A stretch of 64,000 nucleotides of DNA, from NCBI RefSeq assembly GCF_009936375.1, contig NZ_AP022332.1:2131001-2195000 (forward strand), given 5' to 3'. Source of the DNA: Methylosinus sp. C49 (GTDB taxonomy: Bacteria; Pseudomonadota; Alphaproteobacteria; Rhizobiales; Beijerinckiaceae). Below the pieces are notes generated by a model. That model was not told the origin of the DNA. It did not search any database and saw nothing but the letters and a program-made list of their open reading frames with translations. The stretch's first letter is position 1; every line of letters starts with the position of its first letter. Both the position numbers and the translations under genes were made by a program. Positions 27,415 to 36,958 of this stretch are shown in pieces.

Positions 27415-29127
27415 GTGAGCAAGCATGACGTCCATGACGTTCTCAAATTCGAGCATCCTGGCGCTGGGCGCCGCCGGGGTCGCGCGACGCCGAAAGGTCG
27501 TCAGATCGATCCCGACGCCGCGCATGAGATCGCCGAGCTGCTGGGCGACAGATCGCGCCAGCGCGACCTTCTGATCGAATATCTGCATCTCATTCAGGAT
27601 CGCTATCAGCAGATTTCCGCCGCGCATCTCGCGAGCCTCGCCGATGAGATGGGCCTGTCCTTCGCCGAGGTCTTCGAGACAGCGACCTTCTACGCGCATT
27701 TCGACGTGGTGAAGGAGGGCGATCCGAAAATTCCACCGATCACCATCCGGGTCTGCGAGTCGGTCTCCTGCATGATCCACGGCTCGGAGCGGCTGTTCGC
27801 GGAATTGCAGGCGAAGGCCGGTCCGAACATTCGCATCCTGCGCGCGCCATGCGTCGGCCGCTGCGACACGGCGCCGGTCGCCGAGGTCGGTCATTATTTC
27901 GTCGATGCGGCGACGGTCGAGACAGTGCTGCACGCGGCCGCGCACGGCCACACCCATCCCGATATTCCCGAGTACATCGGCTATGAGGCCTATGTCGCGG
28001 CGGGCGGCTATGCGCTGCTGGCGAAAATCCGTACGGGCGAATTCAGCGTCGATGCGGTCCTCGACGGCCTCGATCATTCGGGTCTGCGCGGCCTCGGCGG
28101 CGCCGGTTTTCCGACAGGCCGCAAATGGCGCTCGGTGAGGGCCGAGAAGGGGCCGCGCCTCATGTGCGTCAACGGCGACGAGGGCGAGCCTGGCACGTTC
28201 AAAGACCGCTATTATCTCGAGCGCGATCCGCATCGTTTCCTCGAAGGGATGCTGATCGGCGCGCATGTCGTCGACGTCACCGACGTCTATATCTATTTGC
28301 GCGACGAATATCCGGCAATCCATGAAATTCTGCGGCGCGAGATCGCGAAGCTCCCGCCGGGCGGCCCGCAGGTTCATCTGCGCCGCGGCGCCGGCGCTTA
28401 CATCTGCGGCGAAGAATCGTCGCTGATCGAGAGCGTCGAAGGCAAGCGCGGGCTGCCGCGGCAGAAGCCGCCCTTTCCGTTCCAGGTGGGGCTCTTCGGC
28501 CGTCCGACGCTCATCAACAATGTCGAGACGCTCTATTGGATGCGCGACATTCTGGAGAAGGGCGGCGATTGGTGGGCGAGCCAGGGCCGCAACGGCTCCA
28601 AGGGTCTGCGCAGCTATTCCGTCTCCGGCCGCGTCAAGGAGCCGGGCATGAAGCTCGCGGCCGCCGGCCTCACCATTCGCGAGCTCATCGACGAATGCTG
28701 CGGCGGCATGGCGGAGGGCCAAAGCTTCGCGGCCTATCTGCCGGGCGGCGCCTCGGGCGGCATTCTGCCGGCCTCCATGGGGGATATCCCGCTCGATTTC
28801 GGCAAGCTCGAGGAATATGGCTGCTTCATCGGCTCCGCCGCCGTCGTCGTGCTCTCCGACAAGGACGACATACGCGACGTGTCTATCAATCTCATGCGCT
28901 TCTTCGAGGATGAGAGCTGCGGGCAATGCACGCCCTGCCGCGTCGGCACGGCCAAGGCGGTGAAGCTGATGGAGCGCCCGATATGGGACGCGGCGCTGCT
29001 CGCCGAATTGTCTCAGACGATGCGGGACGCCTCGATCTGCGGCCTGGGGCAGGCCGCCTCCAACCCTCTGATGAGCGTGATCCGCTATTTCGGGCCTACA
29101 ATCGAGCCGCGGCAGGCGGCCGAGTGA
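27415..29127 (+). CDS. fdhB: NAD-dependent formate dehydrogenase, fused gamma-beta subunit
   Basis: This 570-residue subunit passes electrons from the formate-oxidising subunit to NAD. Residues 30-170 are a NuoE-like thioredoxin-fold domain holding a 2Fe-2S cluster (Cys 114, 119, 146, 150). The rest is NuoF-like, with the FMN/NAD sites GGAGFPTGRKW and GDEGEPGTFKDR and the 4Fe-4S ligands in ESCGQCTPCRVGT. The gamma-beta fusion is as in methylotroph Fdh1. I choose GTG 27415 because the reading before it is not protein-like and AAAGGG lies upstream. The catalytic subunit gene follows after 22 bases. Confidence 0.92.
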   Translation: MSKHDVHDVLKFEHPGAGRRRGRATPKGRQIDPDAAHEIAELLGDRSRQRDLLIEYLHLIQDRYQQISAAHLASLADEMGLSFAEVFETATFYAHFDVVKEGDPKIPPITIRVCESVSCMIHGSERLFAELQAKAGPNIRILRAPCVGRCDTAPVAEVGHYFVDAATVETVLHAAAHGHTHPDIPEYIGYEAYVAAGGYALLAKIRTGEFSVDAVLDGLDHSGLRGLGGAGFPTGRKWRSVRAEKGPRLMCVNGDEGEPGTFKDRYYLERDPHRFLEGMLIGAHVVDVTDVYIYLRDEYPAIHEILRREIAKLPPGGPQVHLRRGAGAYICGEESSLIESVEGKRGLPRQKPPFPFQVGLFGRPTLINNVETLYWMRDILEKGGDWWASQGRNGSKGLRSYSVSGRVKEPGMKLAAAGLTIRELIDECCGGMAEGQSFAAYLPGGASGGILPASMGDIPLDFGKLEEYGCFIGSAAVVVLSDKDDIRDVSINLMRFFEDESCGQCTPCRVGTAKAVKLMERPIWDAALLAELSQTMRDASICGLGQAASNPLMSVIRYFGPTIEPRQAAE

Positions 29128-29149
29128 GCGATCTTTTCGGATGGAAGCG

Positions 29150-31924
29150 ATGACCGACAAAATTTCTTTCGAGCTCGACGGCCAGACGGTCGAAGCCGCG
29201 CCCGGCGAGACGATCTGGCAGGTGGCCAAGCGGGTCGGAACGGAAATCCCGCATCTTTGCTATTCGCCCGAGCCCGATTATCGCCCGGACGGCAATTGCC
29301 GCGCCTGCATGGTCGAGATCAAAGGGGAGCGGGTGCTGGCGGCCTCCTGCATGCGCAAGGCGACGGCGGGGCTGAAGGTAGAGACGCAGAGCGCCCGCGC
29401 GGTCACGGCGCGTAAGATGGTGATGGAGCTGATCGTCGCCGATCAGCCGCCGCGTGAGACGACGCATGATCCGTCGTCCAAGCTCTGGACCTGGGCCGAG
29501 AAAAGCGGCGTCACGACGAGCCGTTTCCCGGCCGCCGAACGCTGGGAGGGAGATGCGAGCCATCCCGCGATGCGCGTCAATCTCGACGCCTGCATTCAAT
29601 GCGGCCTCTGCGTGCGCGGATGCCGCGAGATACAGGTCAATGACGTCATCGGCGTCGCCTATCGCAATCATCATTCGAAGATCGTCTTCGATTTCGACGA
29701 TCCGATGGGCGAATCCACCTGCGTCGCCTGCGGCGAATGCGTGCAGACCTGCCCGACCGGCGCGCTGATGCCGGCGGCGCTGATCGACGACGCCACGCAG
29801 CAGCGCAAGTTCCATCCCGACCGGACGGTCGACTCGCTCTGTCCCTTCTGCGGCGTCGGGTGTCAGGTCTCTTATCAGGTCAAGGACGATCGTATCGTCT
29901 ATGCCGAGGGCAAGAACGGCCCCGCTAACCATAATCGTCTCTGCGTGAAGGGGCGCTTCGGCTTCGATTACATTCATCACCCGCATCGCCTGACCAAGCC
30001 GCTCATTCGTCTGCCGAACACGCCGAAGAGCGCCGACGCCCAAGTCGATCCTGCCAATCCCTTCACGCACTTTCGCGAGGCGAGCTGGGAAGAGGCGTTG
30101 GACGCGGCGGCGGCAGGACTCGCCCGCGTGCGCGATGCGCATGGCTCGAAGGCGCTCGCCGGCTTCGGCTCCGCCAAGGGCTCGAATGAAGAGGCCTATC
30201 TCTTCCAAAAGCTCGTGCGCACGGGATTCGGCTCCAACAACGTCGATCATTGCACGCGCCTCTGCCACGCCTCTTCCGTCGCCGCTCTGATCGAGGGACT
30301 GAACTCCGGCGCGACAACTGCGCCCTTCATCGCGGCGCTCGACGCCGAGCTCATCGTCGTTATCGGCTCCAATCCGACGAGCAATCATCCGGTCGCCGCC
30401 AGCTTCATCAAGAACGCGGTCAAGAAGCACGGCGCCAAGCTCGTGGTGATGGACCCGCGCCGTCAGCCCTTGTCGCGCCACGCCTGGAAGCATCTCTCTT
30501 TCAAGCCGGGCGCGGATGTGGCGCTGCTCAACGCCATGCTGCACACGATCATCACCGAAGGTCTGACCGACGAGCAATACATCGCCGGCTACACGGAGAA
30601 TTACGAGGAGCTGCGCCAACGCATCGTCGAGTTTCCGCCGGAGAAAATGCAGGAGGTCTGCGGGATCGACGCGCAGACCATCAAGGAGGTGGCGCGGGCC
30701 TATGCGAAGTCGCGCGCATCCATCATCTTCTGGGGCATGGGCGTCAGCCAGCATGTCCATGGCACCGACAATGTGCGCTGCCTGATCGCGCTCGCTCTCG
30801 TCACTGGACAGGTCGGCCGGCCCGGGACCGGCCTGCATCCGCTGCGCGGCCAGAACAATGTGCAGGGCGCGTCGGACGCGGGCATCATCCCGATGGTTTA
30901 TCCGGATTATCAATCGGTCGAGAAGGCGGAGGTGCGCGAGTTCTTCGAGGAATTCTGGGGCCAAAAGCTCGACCCCCAGCGCGGCCTCACTGTCGTCGAG
31001 ATCATGAATGCGATCCACGCCGATGAAATCCGCGGCATGTATATAGAGGGCGAGAATCCGGCAATGTCGGACCCCGACCTCAATCATGCGCGCGCCGCGC
31101 TCGCCAAGCTCGAGCATCTCGTCGTGCAGGACCTGTTTGTGACGGAGACCGCTTTCCACGCCGACGTCATTCTTCCGGCTTCCGCCTTCGCCGAGAAGAC
31201 GGGGACCTTCACCAATACGGATCGCCGCGTCCAGATGGCGCGCGCGGTGGTGCCGCCGCCCGGCGATGCTCGGCAGGACTGGTGGATCATTCAGGAGGTG
31301 GCGAAGCGCCTCGGCTGCGACTGGAGCTATTCCGGTCCCTCGGAGATTTTCGCCGAAATGGCGCGGACGATGCCGTCGCTGAACAACATCACCTGGGAGC
31401 GGCTGGAGCGCGAAGGCGCCGTGACCTATCCGGTCGATGCGCCGGATCAGCCGGGCAATGAGATCATCTTCGCATCCGGCTTTCCGACAGCGAGCGGGCG
31501 CGGCAAGATCGTGCCGGCCAATGTATCGCCGCCGGACGAATTGCCGGATGCGGACTATCCGATGGTGTTGTCGACGGGCCGCGTGCTCGAACATTGGCAC
31601 ACAGGCTCGATGACGCGCCGCGCCGGCACGCTGGACGAGATCGAGCCCGAGGCGACCGCCTTCATGACGCCCAAGGATATGCGGCGGATGGGGCTCGCAG
31701 CCGGAGACTTCATCCTGCTGGAGACGCGCCGAGGCGCGATCGAGGTCAAGGTGCGCGCCGACCGCGATGTGCCGGAGAACTTCGTTTTCATGCCCTTCTG
31801 CTATGCGGAAGCGGCCGCCAATCTGCTGACCAATCCGGCGCTCGATCCCTTCGGCAAGATTCCGGAGTTCAAATTCTGCGCGGCGCGGGTTCGGCCGGCG
31901 TTGGCGCAGAACGCCGCAGAGTAA
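29150..31924 (+). CDS. fdhA: NAD-dependent formate dehydrogenase, catalytic alpha subunit
   Basis: This 924-residue subunit oxidises formate to CO2 at a bis-MGD Mo or W centre. In order it has an N-terminal 2Fe-2S domain (Cys 37, 50, 53, 67), two 4Fe-4S clusters (Cys 148-158 and 191-201), and the 4Fe-4S site of the molybdopterin domain (Cys 231, 234, 238, 265). The active-site Cys is probably 372, followed by His 373, in CTRLCHASSVAAL at the place of selenocysteine in E. coli FdhF. I choose ATG 29150 (MTDKISFEL), with GGATGGAA before it, over ATG 29141. It pairs with FdhB for the last step of methane oxidation. Confidence 0.93.
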   Translation: MTDKISFELDGQTVEAAPGETIWQVAKRVGTEIPHLCYSPEPDYRPDGNCRACMVEIKGERVLAASCMRKATAGLKVETQSARAVTARKMVMELIVADQPPRETTHDPSSKLWTWAEKSGVTTSRFPAAERWEGDASHPAMRVNLDACIQCGLCVRGCREIQVNDVIGVAYRNHHSKIVFDFDDPMGESTCVACGECVQTCPTGALMPAALIDDATQQRKFHPDRTVDSLCPFCGVGCQVSYQVKDDRIVYAEGKNGPANHNRLCVKGRFGFDYIHHPHRLTKPLIRLPNTPKSADAQVDPANPFTHFREASWEEALDAAAAGLARVRDAHGSKALAGFGSAKGSNEEAYLFQKLVRTGFGSNNVDHCTRLCHASSVAALIEGLNSGATTAPFIAALDAELIVVIGSNPTSNHPVAASFIKNAVKKHGAKLVVMDPRRQPLSRHAWKHLSFKPGADVALLNAMLHTIITEGLTDEQYIAGYTENYEELRQRIVEFPPEKMQEVCGIDAQTIKEVARAYAKSRASIIFWGMGVSQHVHGTDNVRCLIALALVTGQVGRPGTGLHPLRGQNNVQGASDAGIIPMVYPDYQSVEKAEVREFFEEFWGQKLDPQRGLTVVEIMNAIHADEIRGMYIEGENPAMSDPDLNHARAALAKLEHLVVQDLFVTETAFHADVILPASAFAEKTGTFTNTDRRVQMARAVVPPPGDARQDWWIIQEVAKRLGCDWSYSGPSEIFAEMARTMPSLNNITWERLEREGAVTYPVDAPDQPGNEIIFASGFPTASGRGKIVPANVSPPDELPDADYPMVLSTGRVLEHWHTGSMTRRAGTLDEIEPEATAFMTPKDMRRMGLAAGDFILLETRRGAIEVKVRADRDVPENFVFMPFCYAEAAANLLTNPALDPFGKIPEFKFCAARVRPALAQNAAE

Positions 31925-31932
31925 GGCGACGC

Positions 31933-31960
31933 CCGCGGACGTTTCACGAAGCGTCCGCGG
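31933..31960. terminator. Perfect hairpin between convergent fdhA and moeA
   Basis: CCGCGGACG (31933-31941) and CGTCCGCGG (31952-31960) form a nine-base perfect stem with a ten-base loop. It lies in the 37 bases between the two convergent stop codons, so it could stop transcription from both sides. There is no long T tract. Confidence 0.6.
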
Positions 31961-31961
31961 A

Positions 31962-33218
31962 TTACCTCAAAAGCGCATAATCGACGAAGGCGACCTTGTC
32001 GCCCGGGGCGACGCGCTCGACATCCTCCGCCAATTCGACGAAGCCATGCGTCCGCGTGAGCGACGTCAGCACGGCCGCGCCCTCGACCGGATATTTCTCG
32101 GCGATCGTATCGCCCGTCGCGTCGTCGCGGAGCGACACGCGCACATATTCGCGCCGCCCTTTCTTTTTCTTATATTTGAAGCCGGATGTGACCGCGAGCC
32201 TGCGCGCCGGCTCGAATGCGGCGCCTAAGAGAGCCGCGATCAGCGGCCTCACGACATGAACGAAAGTGACGAAGACGGCGACGGGGTTTCCGGGCAGGCC
32301 GACGAAAGGCGTTCCGCCGATCACGCCCATGGCGACGGGGCGACCGGGCTTGATGGCGAGACGCCAGAAGGCGAGCGAATCCTCCGCGCCGATCGCCTTC
32401 TTCACATGGTCTTCTTCTCCGACCGACACGCCGCCCGAGGTCAATACGAGATCGTGCGTCGCCGCCGCCTCGTGCAAGGCTCTGCTGATGATGTCGGGAT
32501 CGTCGGCGAGCACGCCGAGATCGTCGACCTCGACGCCGAGGCGCCCGAGCAGCGCATGCAGCAGAAAACGGTTCGCGTCGTAGATCGCCGCCGGACGCAA
32601 TGGCTCGCCAGGGGAAAGCACTTCGTCTCCGGTGGAAAAAATCGCCGCACGTAAGCGCCGCCGAACGGGAAGATGCGCGACGCCGAGCGCGGCGGCGAGG
32701 CCTATGTCTTCCGGTGTGAGGCGCCGGCCCTTCGGCAAGGCCGGATCACCGGCGCTTATGTCTTCGCCGCGCAGGCGCCGGTTGGCGCCGAGCGTGAGGC
32801 CCGGGGGCAGCGCGACGGAACCGTCCTCCAGCAGACGGCAATCCTCCTGCATGAAGATGGTGTCCAGTCCTTCCGGCATGGACGCGCCGGTGAAGATGCG
32901 CACGGCGGCGGCGCTCTCCAACGCCGGCTCCGGCGCATGTCCCGCCGCCACGCGGCTGCCGACCGGGAGGATGGTCTCGGCGCCCGGCGTCAGATCGCCG
33001 AAGCGAACCGCATAACCGTCGACGGCCGAATTGTCGAAGCGAGGCAAATCGATCGGCGCGACGAGCGCCTCGGCGAGAACGCGCCCCTCGGCGGCAAAGA
33101 GCGAAACACTCTCGAGTCCCTCGACGCATGGGATGCGCGCGAGTAGGAGCGCGACCGCGTCATCGACGCGCATCGGCTTCTCGCCGGCCGAAAAACTGTC
33201 CTTGCCGAGCTGCGCCAT
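31962..33218 (-). CDS. moeA: Molybdopterin molybdenumtransferase MoeA
   Basis: This 418-residue enzyme inserts molybdate (or tungstate) into adenylated molybdopterin. The family motifs are present: PRFDNSAVDGYAVR near residue 61, the conserved TSGGVSVGEEDHVKKA loop and GLPGNPVAVFVTFVHVVRPL. It is the most canonical of three MoeA-type proteins in this cluster. It is followed on the same strand by mobB upstream (2-base spacing) and is convergent with the formate dehydrogenase genes, whose cofactor it probably completes. Confidence 0.9.
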   Translation of the reverse strand: MAQLGKDSFSAGEKPMRVDDAVALLLARIPCVEGLESVSLFAAEGRVLAEALVAPIDLPRFDNSAVDGYAVRFGDLTPGAETILPVGSRVAAGHAPEPALESAAAVRIFTGASMPEGLDTIFMQEDCRLLEDGSVALPPGLTLGANRRLRGEDISAGDPALPKGRRLTPEDIGLAAALGVAHLPVRRRLRAAIFSTGDEVLSPGEPLRPAAIYDANRFLLHALLGRLGVEVDDLGVLADDPDIISRALHEAAATHDLVLTSGGVSVGEEDHVKKAIGAEDSLAFWRLAIKPGRPVAMGVIGGTPFVGLPGNPVAVFVTFVHVVRPLIAALLGAAFEPARRLAVTSGFKYKKKKGRREYVRVSLRDDATGDTIAEKYPVEGAAVLTSLTRTHGFVELAEDVERVAPGDKVAFVDYALLR

Positions 33219-33220
33219 GT

Positions 33221-33769
33221 CTAATCCTTCTCGGAATCAAAGCTCGCATACGCTGTTTCGAGCGTCGCTATGGTCTCGTCTATCGGGCGAGCGTGCGCGT
33301 CGATCAGATCTGCTATTCTCTCGACATCGTCGAGCGAGGCGTGAGGAAGCGCGCCTTCCGCCAGATCGCTCGCGAGCGCCACGATCGTCTCGTCATCGGG
33401 ATGGAGAAACGGCTTGCCATTGGCGGCGCGATGAACCTCGATCTTGACGTGCGGATCGGTCTTGAAGCCCTCGACCAGCACGAGGTCGACGGGGCCGAGC
33501 ATGCGCAGCAGATCGGCGAGGCGCGGCTCCGGGGCGCCGCGCAATTCGTGCATCAGAACGAAGCGATTGGCGGAGGAGACGAGCACCTCCGTCGCGCCCG
33601 CCTCGCGATGCAGCCACGAGTCCTTGCCCGGCTTGTCGACGTCGAAATTGTGATGCGCGTGCTTGAGCGTCGAGACGGTGAGGCCGCGCTCGCGCAGAAG
33701 CGGAACCAGTTTCACGATGAGCGTGGTTTTTCCTGCGCCGCTCCAGCCGGCGAAACCGATCACGCGCAT
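33221..33769 (-). CDS. mobB: Molybdopterin-guanine dinucleotide biosynthesis adaptor MobB
   Basis: This 182-residue GTP-binding protein begins MRVIGFAGWSGAGKTTLIVK (Walker A), with the MobB motifs STLKHAHHNFDVDKPGKDSW, REAGATEVLVSS and LVLVEGFKTDPHVKIEVHR. MobB assists MobA in attaching GMP to the cofactor. I start it at ATG 33769, since the upstream open frame is out-of-frame reading of the neighbour. It overlaps the MoeA-PBP fusion gene by ten bases, so translation is coupled. Confidence 0.9.
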   Translation of the reverse strand: MRVIGFAGWSGAGKTTLIVKLVPLLRERGLTVSTLKHAHHNFDVDKPGKDSWLHREAGATEVLVSSANRFVLMHELRGAPEPRLADLLRMLGPVDLVLVEGFKTDPHVKIEVHRAANGKPFLHPDDETIVALASDLAEGALPHASLDDVERIADLIDAHARPIDETIATLETAYASFDSEKD

Positions 33770-35739
33770 GGTGTTTCGCTTTCCTTCGGCGCGCCGGCGG
33801 TGAAGCCTATGCCGCCCAACTCCCTCTGCACATCCTCTCGACCGAGCGCCTCGATGAAGGCGTGAACGGCGGGGACCGCGCACCGCGAAAGCGGGGTCAC
33901 GAAGTCGTAAAGCTCCTCGCCGATCGGGAGAAAGCCCAGTCCGTAGGCGCGCGCCACGGGCTCGATCGCGACGCCCCAATCGGCGCGCTGCTGCGCGACC
34001 GCCGCCGCCACGGCGTTATGCGAGCTCGGCTGATTCCAATAGCCGTTCGGACGCGCGGCGCCGATCAGCCGATCGATCATGATGCGCGTGCCGGCGCCCT
34101 GATTGCGGTTGATCATGATGCAGGCGGGGTCGGCGAGCGCAGCGGAGATCGCCTCGTCGACGGCGCGGCCTTCGAAGCGGGCGTCGCCGGCGCGAAAGAC
34201 GAGGCCTTGCATCCGTCGCCATCCTCGAACCAAACGCTGCTCAGGTCCGAGGAAGGGCGCATTATAGACGCCGGTCTTCTCGTCCATCAGATGGATCGGC
34301 GCAATGTCGCATTCGTTCCGCCGTGCGGCCGCGAGCCCGCCCATGCTGCCGATCGCGACGACGCGAACGGCTATTCCCGCCTCGGCCAGCGCGTCGATGA
34401 CGATTTCGAGCCCGATGCAATGCGAGCCCATGATCACGAGATCGGGGACGCGCAGCTCTGGATCGAAGAGCGTCACCTGCGTGCGCGCGCCGGCTTCGAG
34501 ATGATCGGCCAGCGCGTCGATCCTCAGAAATCCGTCGGCGCGGGCGAAGCCGGAAACGGCTCCCGATCCCTTGCCCAAGGGAAAGGCTTTCAGCCCGTCC
34601 TCGCGCTGCGTCAACGCCACCATCACGAACTCGGTCCGGCCGAGGTCGGAGTGGATCGGAAATGGGGTGGTCGCCTCGACCGACGCGTCGAGACGTGCGG
34701 CGAGCCCGCTCATCGCGCGAATGACGGGAGCGACAAAATCATGGAAGGTGAACATGGCCGAGGTCGGAAATCCCGGCAATATGACCACGGGCTTGCCATC
34801 GACAACGGCGAGGCACAGCGGCTTTCCTGGCTTCAAGGCGACGCCATGGGCGATTATCCCCGGAGCGCCGAGCCGCGCCACGACGCGATAGGTCAGATCG
34901 CCGGCGCTTTTCGACGTGCCGCCCGACAGAATGACGCCGTCGCATCGCGCGAGCGCATCTCGCAGAGCCGCCTCCAGCGCCGCCTCATTGTCGCCTATGG
35001 CGCCGAGAAGGATCGACGCGCCGCCGTTCTCCTGCACCGCCGCGGCGACGATCGGCGCATTGGAGTCGTAGATCGCCGCTGGGCGCAGCGGCTCGCCGGG
35101 CTGGACCAGCTCGTCGCCGGTCGAGAGGATCGCGACGCGCGGCCTGCGATAGACCGCCACGCTGGCGACGCCGCAGGCCGCCATCATGCCGATCTCGCGG
35201 GAGCCGATCCGGCATCCGCGTCGCAGCAGCGTTTCGCCGCGCGCGATATCGGCGCCGGCGAAGCCGATGTTCTGCCCCGGCGCCAGCGCGCGGCGGATCA
35301 GAACGTCGTCGGCCTCGCCCGGATCGCTGTGCTCCACCATGCAGACGGCGTCGGCGCCGCGCGGCAGAGGGCCGCCCGTCGCGATCGGCGTCGCGGAGCC
35401 TCCCGCGACTTCGAGGCGTGGAGCGGTTCCGCAGGCGATCGATTCCAGATTGAGCGCGAGGCAAATCGGCGTCTGCTCGCTCGCGCTCGTGACGTCGCCG
35501 GCGCGGATGGCGAAGCCATCGACCAGCGCCCGATCGAAAGGCGGAACGTCGATCGGCGAACGAAGCGTTTGCGACGTCACGCGGCCGAGGCTCTCGGCGA
35601 GCGCGACCGTCTCTTCGCCGAGCGGCCGCATCGCGAGGCAGGCGTAGAAGCGCCGCATCGCTTCCTCACGCGACAGCACGGTGAGGAATTGCTCTTGCGT
35701 CACTGCCGAGATGTCGCGATGGCCGTCGGTCTTGCTCAT
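33760..35739 (-). CDS. MoeA - periplasmic-binding-like (PBP) domain fusion
   Basis: This 659-residue protein has an N-terminal MoeA domain (about 1-420; PPFDRALVDGFAIRAGDV, ILSGGTSKSAGDLTYRVV, ILPGFPTSAMFTFHDFVAPV). The C-terminal PBP-type domain (about 430-640) includes VIMGSHCIGLEIVIDALAEA, MINRNQGAGTRIMIDRLIG and ADWGVAIEPVARAYGLGFLP. It has no signal peptide, so the PBP domain is cytoplasmic and may bind an oxyanion. Such fusions occur beside Mo/W enzymes. A role in choosing Mo or W for formate dehydrogenase is inference. Confidence 0.85.
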   Translation of the reverse strand: MSKTDGHRDISAVTQEQFLTVLSREEAMRRFYACLAMRPLGEETVALAESLGRVTSQTLRSPIDVPPFDRALVDGFAIRAGDVTSASEQTPICLALNLESIACGTAPRLEVAGGSATPIATGGPLPRGADAVCMVEHSDPGEADDVLIRRALAPGQNIGFAGADIARGETLLRRGCRIGSREIGMMAACGVASVAVYRRPRVAILSTGDELVQPGEPLRPAAIYDSNAPIVAAAVQENGGASILLGAIGDNEAALEAALRDALARCDGVILSGGTSKSAGDLTYRVVARLGAPGIIAHGVALKPGKPLCLAVVDGKPVVILPGFPTSAMFTFHDFVAPVIRAMSGLAARLDASVEATTPFPIHSDLGRTEFVMVALTQREDGLKAFPLGKGSGAVSGFARADGFLRIDALADHLEAGARTQVTLFDPELRVPDLVIMGSHCIGLEIVIDALAEAGIAVRVVAIGSMGGLAAARRNECDIAPIHLMDEKTGVYNAPFLGPEQRLVRGWRRMQGLVFRAGDARFEGRAVDEAISAALADPACIMINRNQGAGTRIMIDRLIGAARPNGYWNQPSSHNAVAAAVAQQRADWGVAIEPVARAYGLGFLPIGEELYDFVTPLSRCAVPAVHAFIEALGREDVQRELGGIGFTAGAPKESETPCA

Positions 35740-35755
35740 GTGCTTCGAGCCGATC

Positions 35756-36844
35756 TCACAAGAAATGCCCGGTCACGATCTCACCAGCCGCGAAGCCTTC
35801 GGACTGGGCGTCCACGAGCAGCCAAGCGTCGGCATTGGCGATCGCCGAATAGGGAATGTCACCCGTCGCCAAAGGCTCCCACCGAGCGCCCGTCTTCGCC
35901 TCGCCGTCCAGGCGGCGCAGCAATGTCAATTCGCTGACCCCCGGCGCAGATACGATCTTTCGAGTCGAAGGCAAGCTGGCGGCCCCGTCGCGAGAAGTGG
36001 CGCCGGCGAGCCGGCGCAGGCACGGGCGGATAAGCAAGAGCCAAGCCGCCAAAGCAGACTCGAGACGCGCGCCGACGAAGATGGTCGCCGTTTCAGATGA
36101 GTGGGGCGACTCTCGAACCGCGCAACCTGTCATCTCTCCCGGACGCATCGCGATGCGCGAGAACAGCGTTCTCTCGTGTCGCCGCGTGCGATCGCGCCAT
36201 TCGCTCGGATCGACGACGAGGATGAGATCTTCCGCGTCCGAAGGGTCGCCCTGCGCAGACGCTTCGATCATGGCGCAGTCGGCGCCCTCTTGCTCGGCGA
36301 GGCCCGCGAGCCAATCGCCGACGACGCCGGCCCCGACGATCAGGACGCGCGGAATGCGCACGAGCGCGTCGCCGATCTCGGCTGCTCTCATGAGAGCGAT
36401 ATGGCGCTCGTCCAATCGGGCGCCCGCGGCGGCGATGACCTCGCCGCGCCGCAAATCGTTTCCGGCGGCGCGCATGCCTTCGCCCGGCGCGACCGTTCCG
36501 CAAATCTCGAAGGCGCCGGACGCCTCTGACGCTTTTGGCAATGGAAGAACGGCGTCGGCGAAATCGGGCAGCGTTTCGCCGATCCTGACACGCCGCGGAG
36601 CGATGCTCGAAAATCCCGGCGCATAGGGCGAGGCGCCGAGCGTGTCATCCGCCTTGATCGCCCATCCGTCGTCGAGGGCCTGGTGCAAAGGCGGCATCGC
36701 CGCCGGCGCTTCGATGTCTGCCGCCGCGACCCGATGAAGCGCGGCCGAAGTCTCGACGCGTCGCGGCGTCACTGCGCGCGTCGTGGCGGCGAGCAGCGAA
36801 ACGGCCTGCTCCAGCGACTGTCGACTCGGCAGTGCGTGGTCCAT
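35756..36844 (-). CDS. Divergent MoeA-like protein
   Basis: This 362-residue protein keeps the MoeA scaffold (PPLHQALDDGWAIKADD; PGEGMRAAGNDLRRGEVIAA; GARLDERHIALMRAAEIG; VRIPRVLIVGAGVVGDWLAG). It lacks the SGG-x-S metal-site loop and the LPG-NP motif, so it is probably inactive as a transferase. I place the start at ATG 36844 (MDHALPSRQ), preceded by GGGG five bases away. It lies between the MoeA-PBP gene and the HTH-PBP regulator in one minus-strand run and could be a chaperone or scaffold for the others. Confidence 0.7.
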   Translation of the reverse strand: MDHALPSRQSLEQAVSLLAATTRAVTPRRVETSAALHRVAAADIEAPAAMPPLHQALDDGWAIKADDTLGASPYAPGFSSIAPRRVRIGETLPDFADAVLPLPKASEASGAFEICGTVAPGEGMRAAGNDLRRGEVIAAAGARLDERHIALMRAAEIGDALVRIPRVLIVGAGVVGDWLAGLAEQEGADCAMIEASAQGDPSDAEDLILVVDPSEWRDRTRRHERTLFSRIAMRPGEMTGCAVRESPHSSETATIFVGARLESALAAWLLLIRPCLRRLAGATSRDGAASLPSTRKIVSAPGVSELTLLRRLDGEAKTGARWEPLATGDIPYSAIANADAWLLVDAQSEGFAAGEIVTGHFL

Positions 36845-36958
36845 GAAACCCCATTCGATAAGGCTGCGGAGCTCGCTTCTCGCTCGCGTGTCGAAGGCCA
36901 ATGATTGCGCTCGAGCACTATGAGCCTCGAACCATCGACACATTTTCGAGCGCCCGGC

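Noticed and set aside
27274..31600. Two very long minus-strand frames opposite fdhB and fdhA
   Set aside because: Shadow frames. The plus-strand genes carry complete cofactor motifs, and the antisense products have no recognisable domain.
33862..35937. Plus-strand 691-codon frame opposite the MoeA-PBP fusion
   Set aside because: Shadow of a real minus-strand gene with MoeA and PBP motifs.
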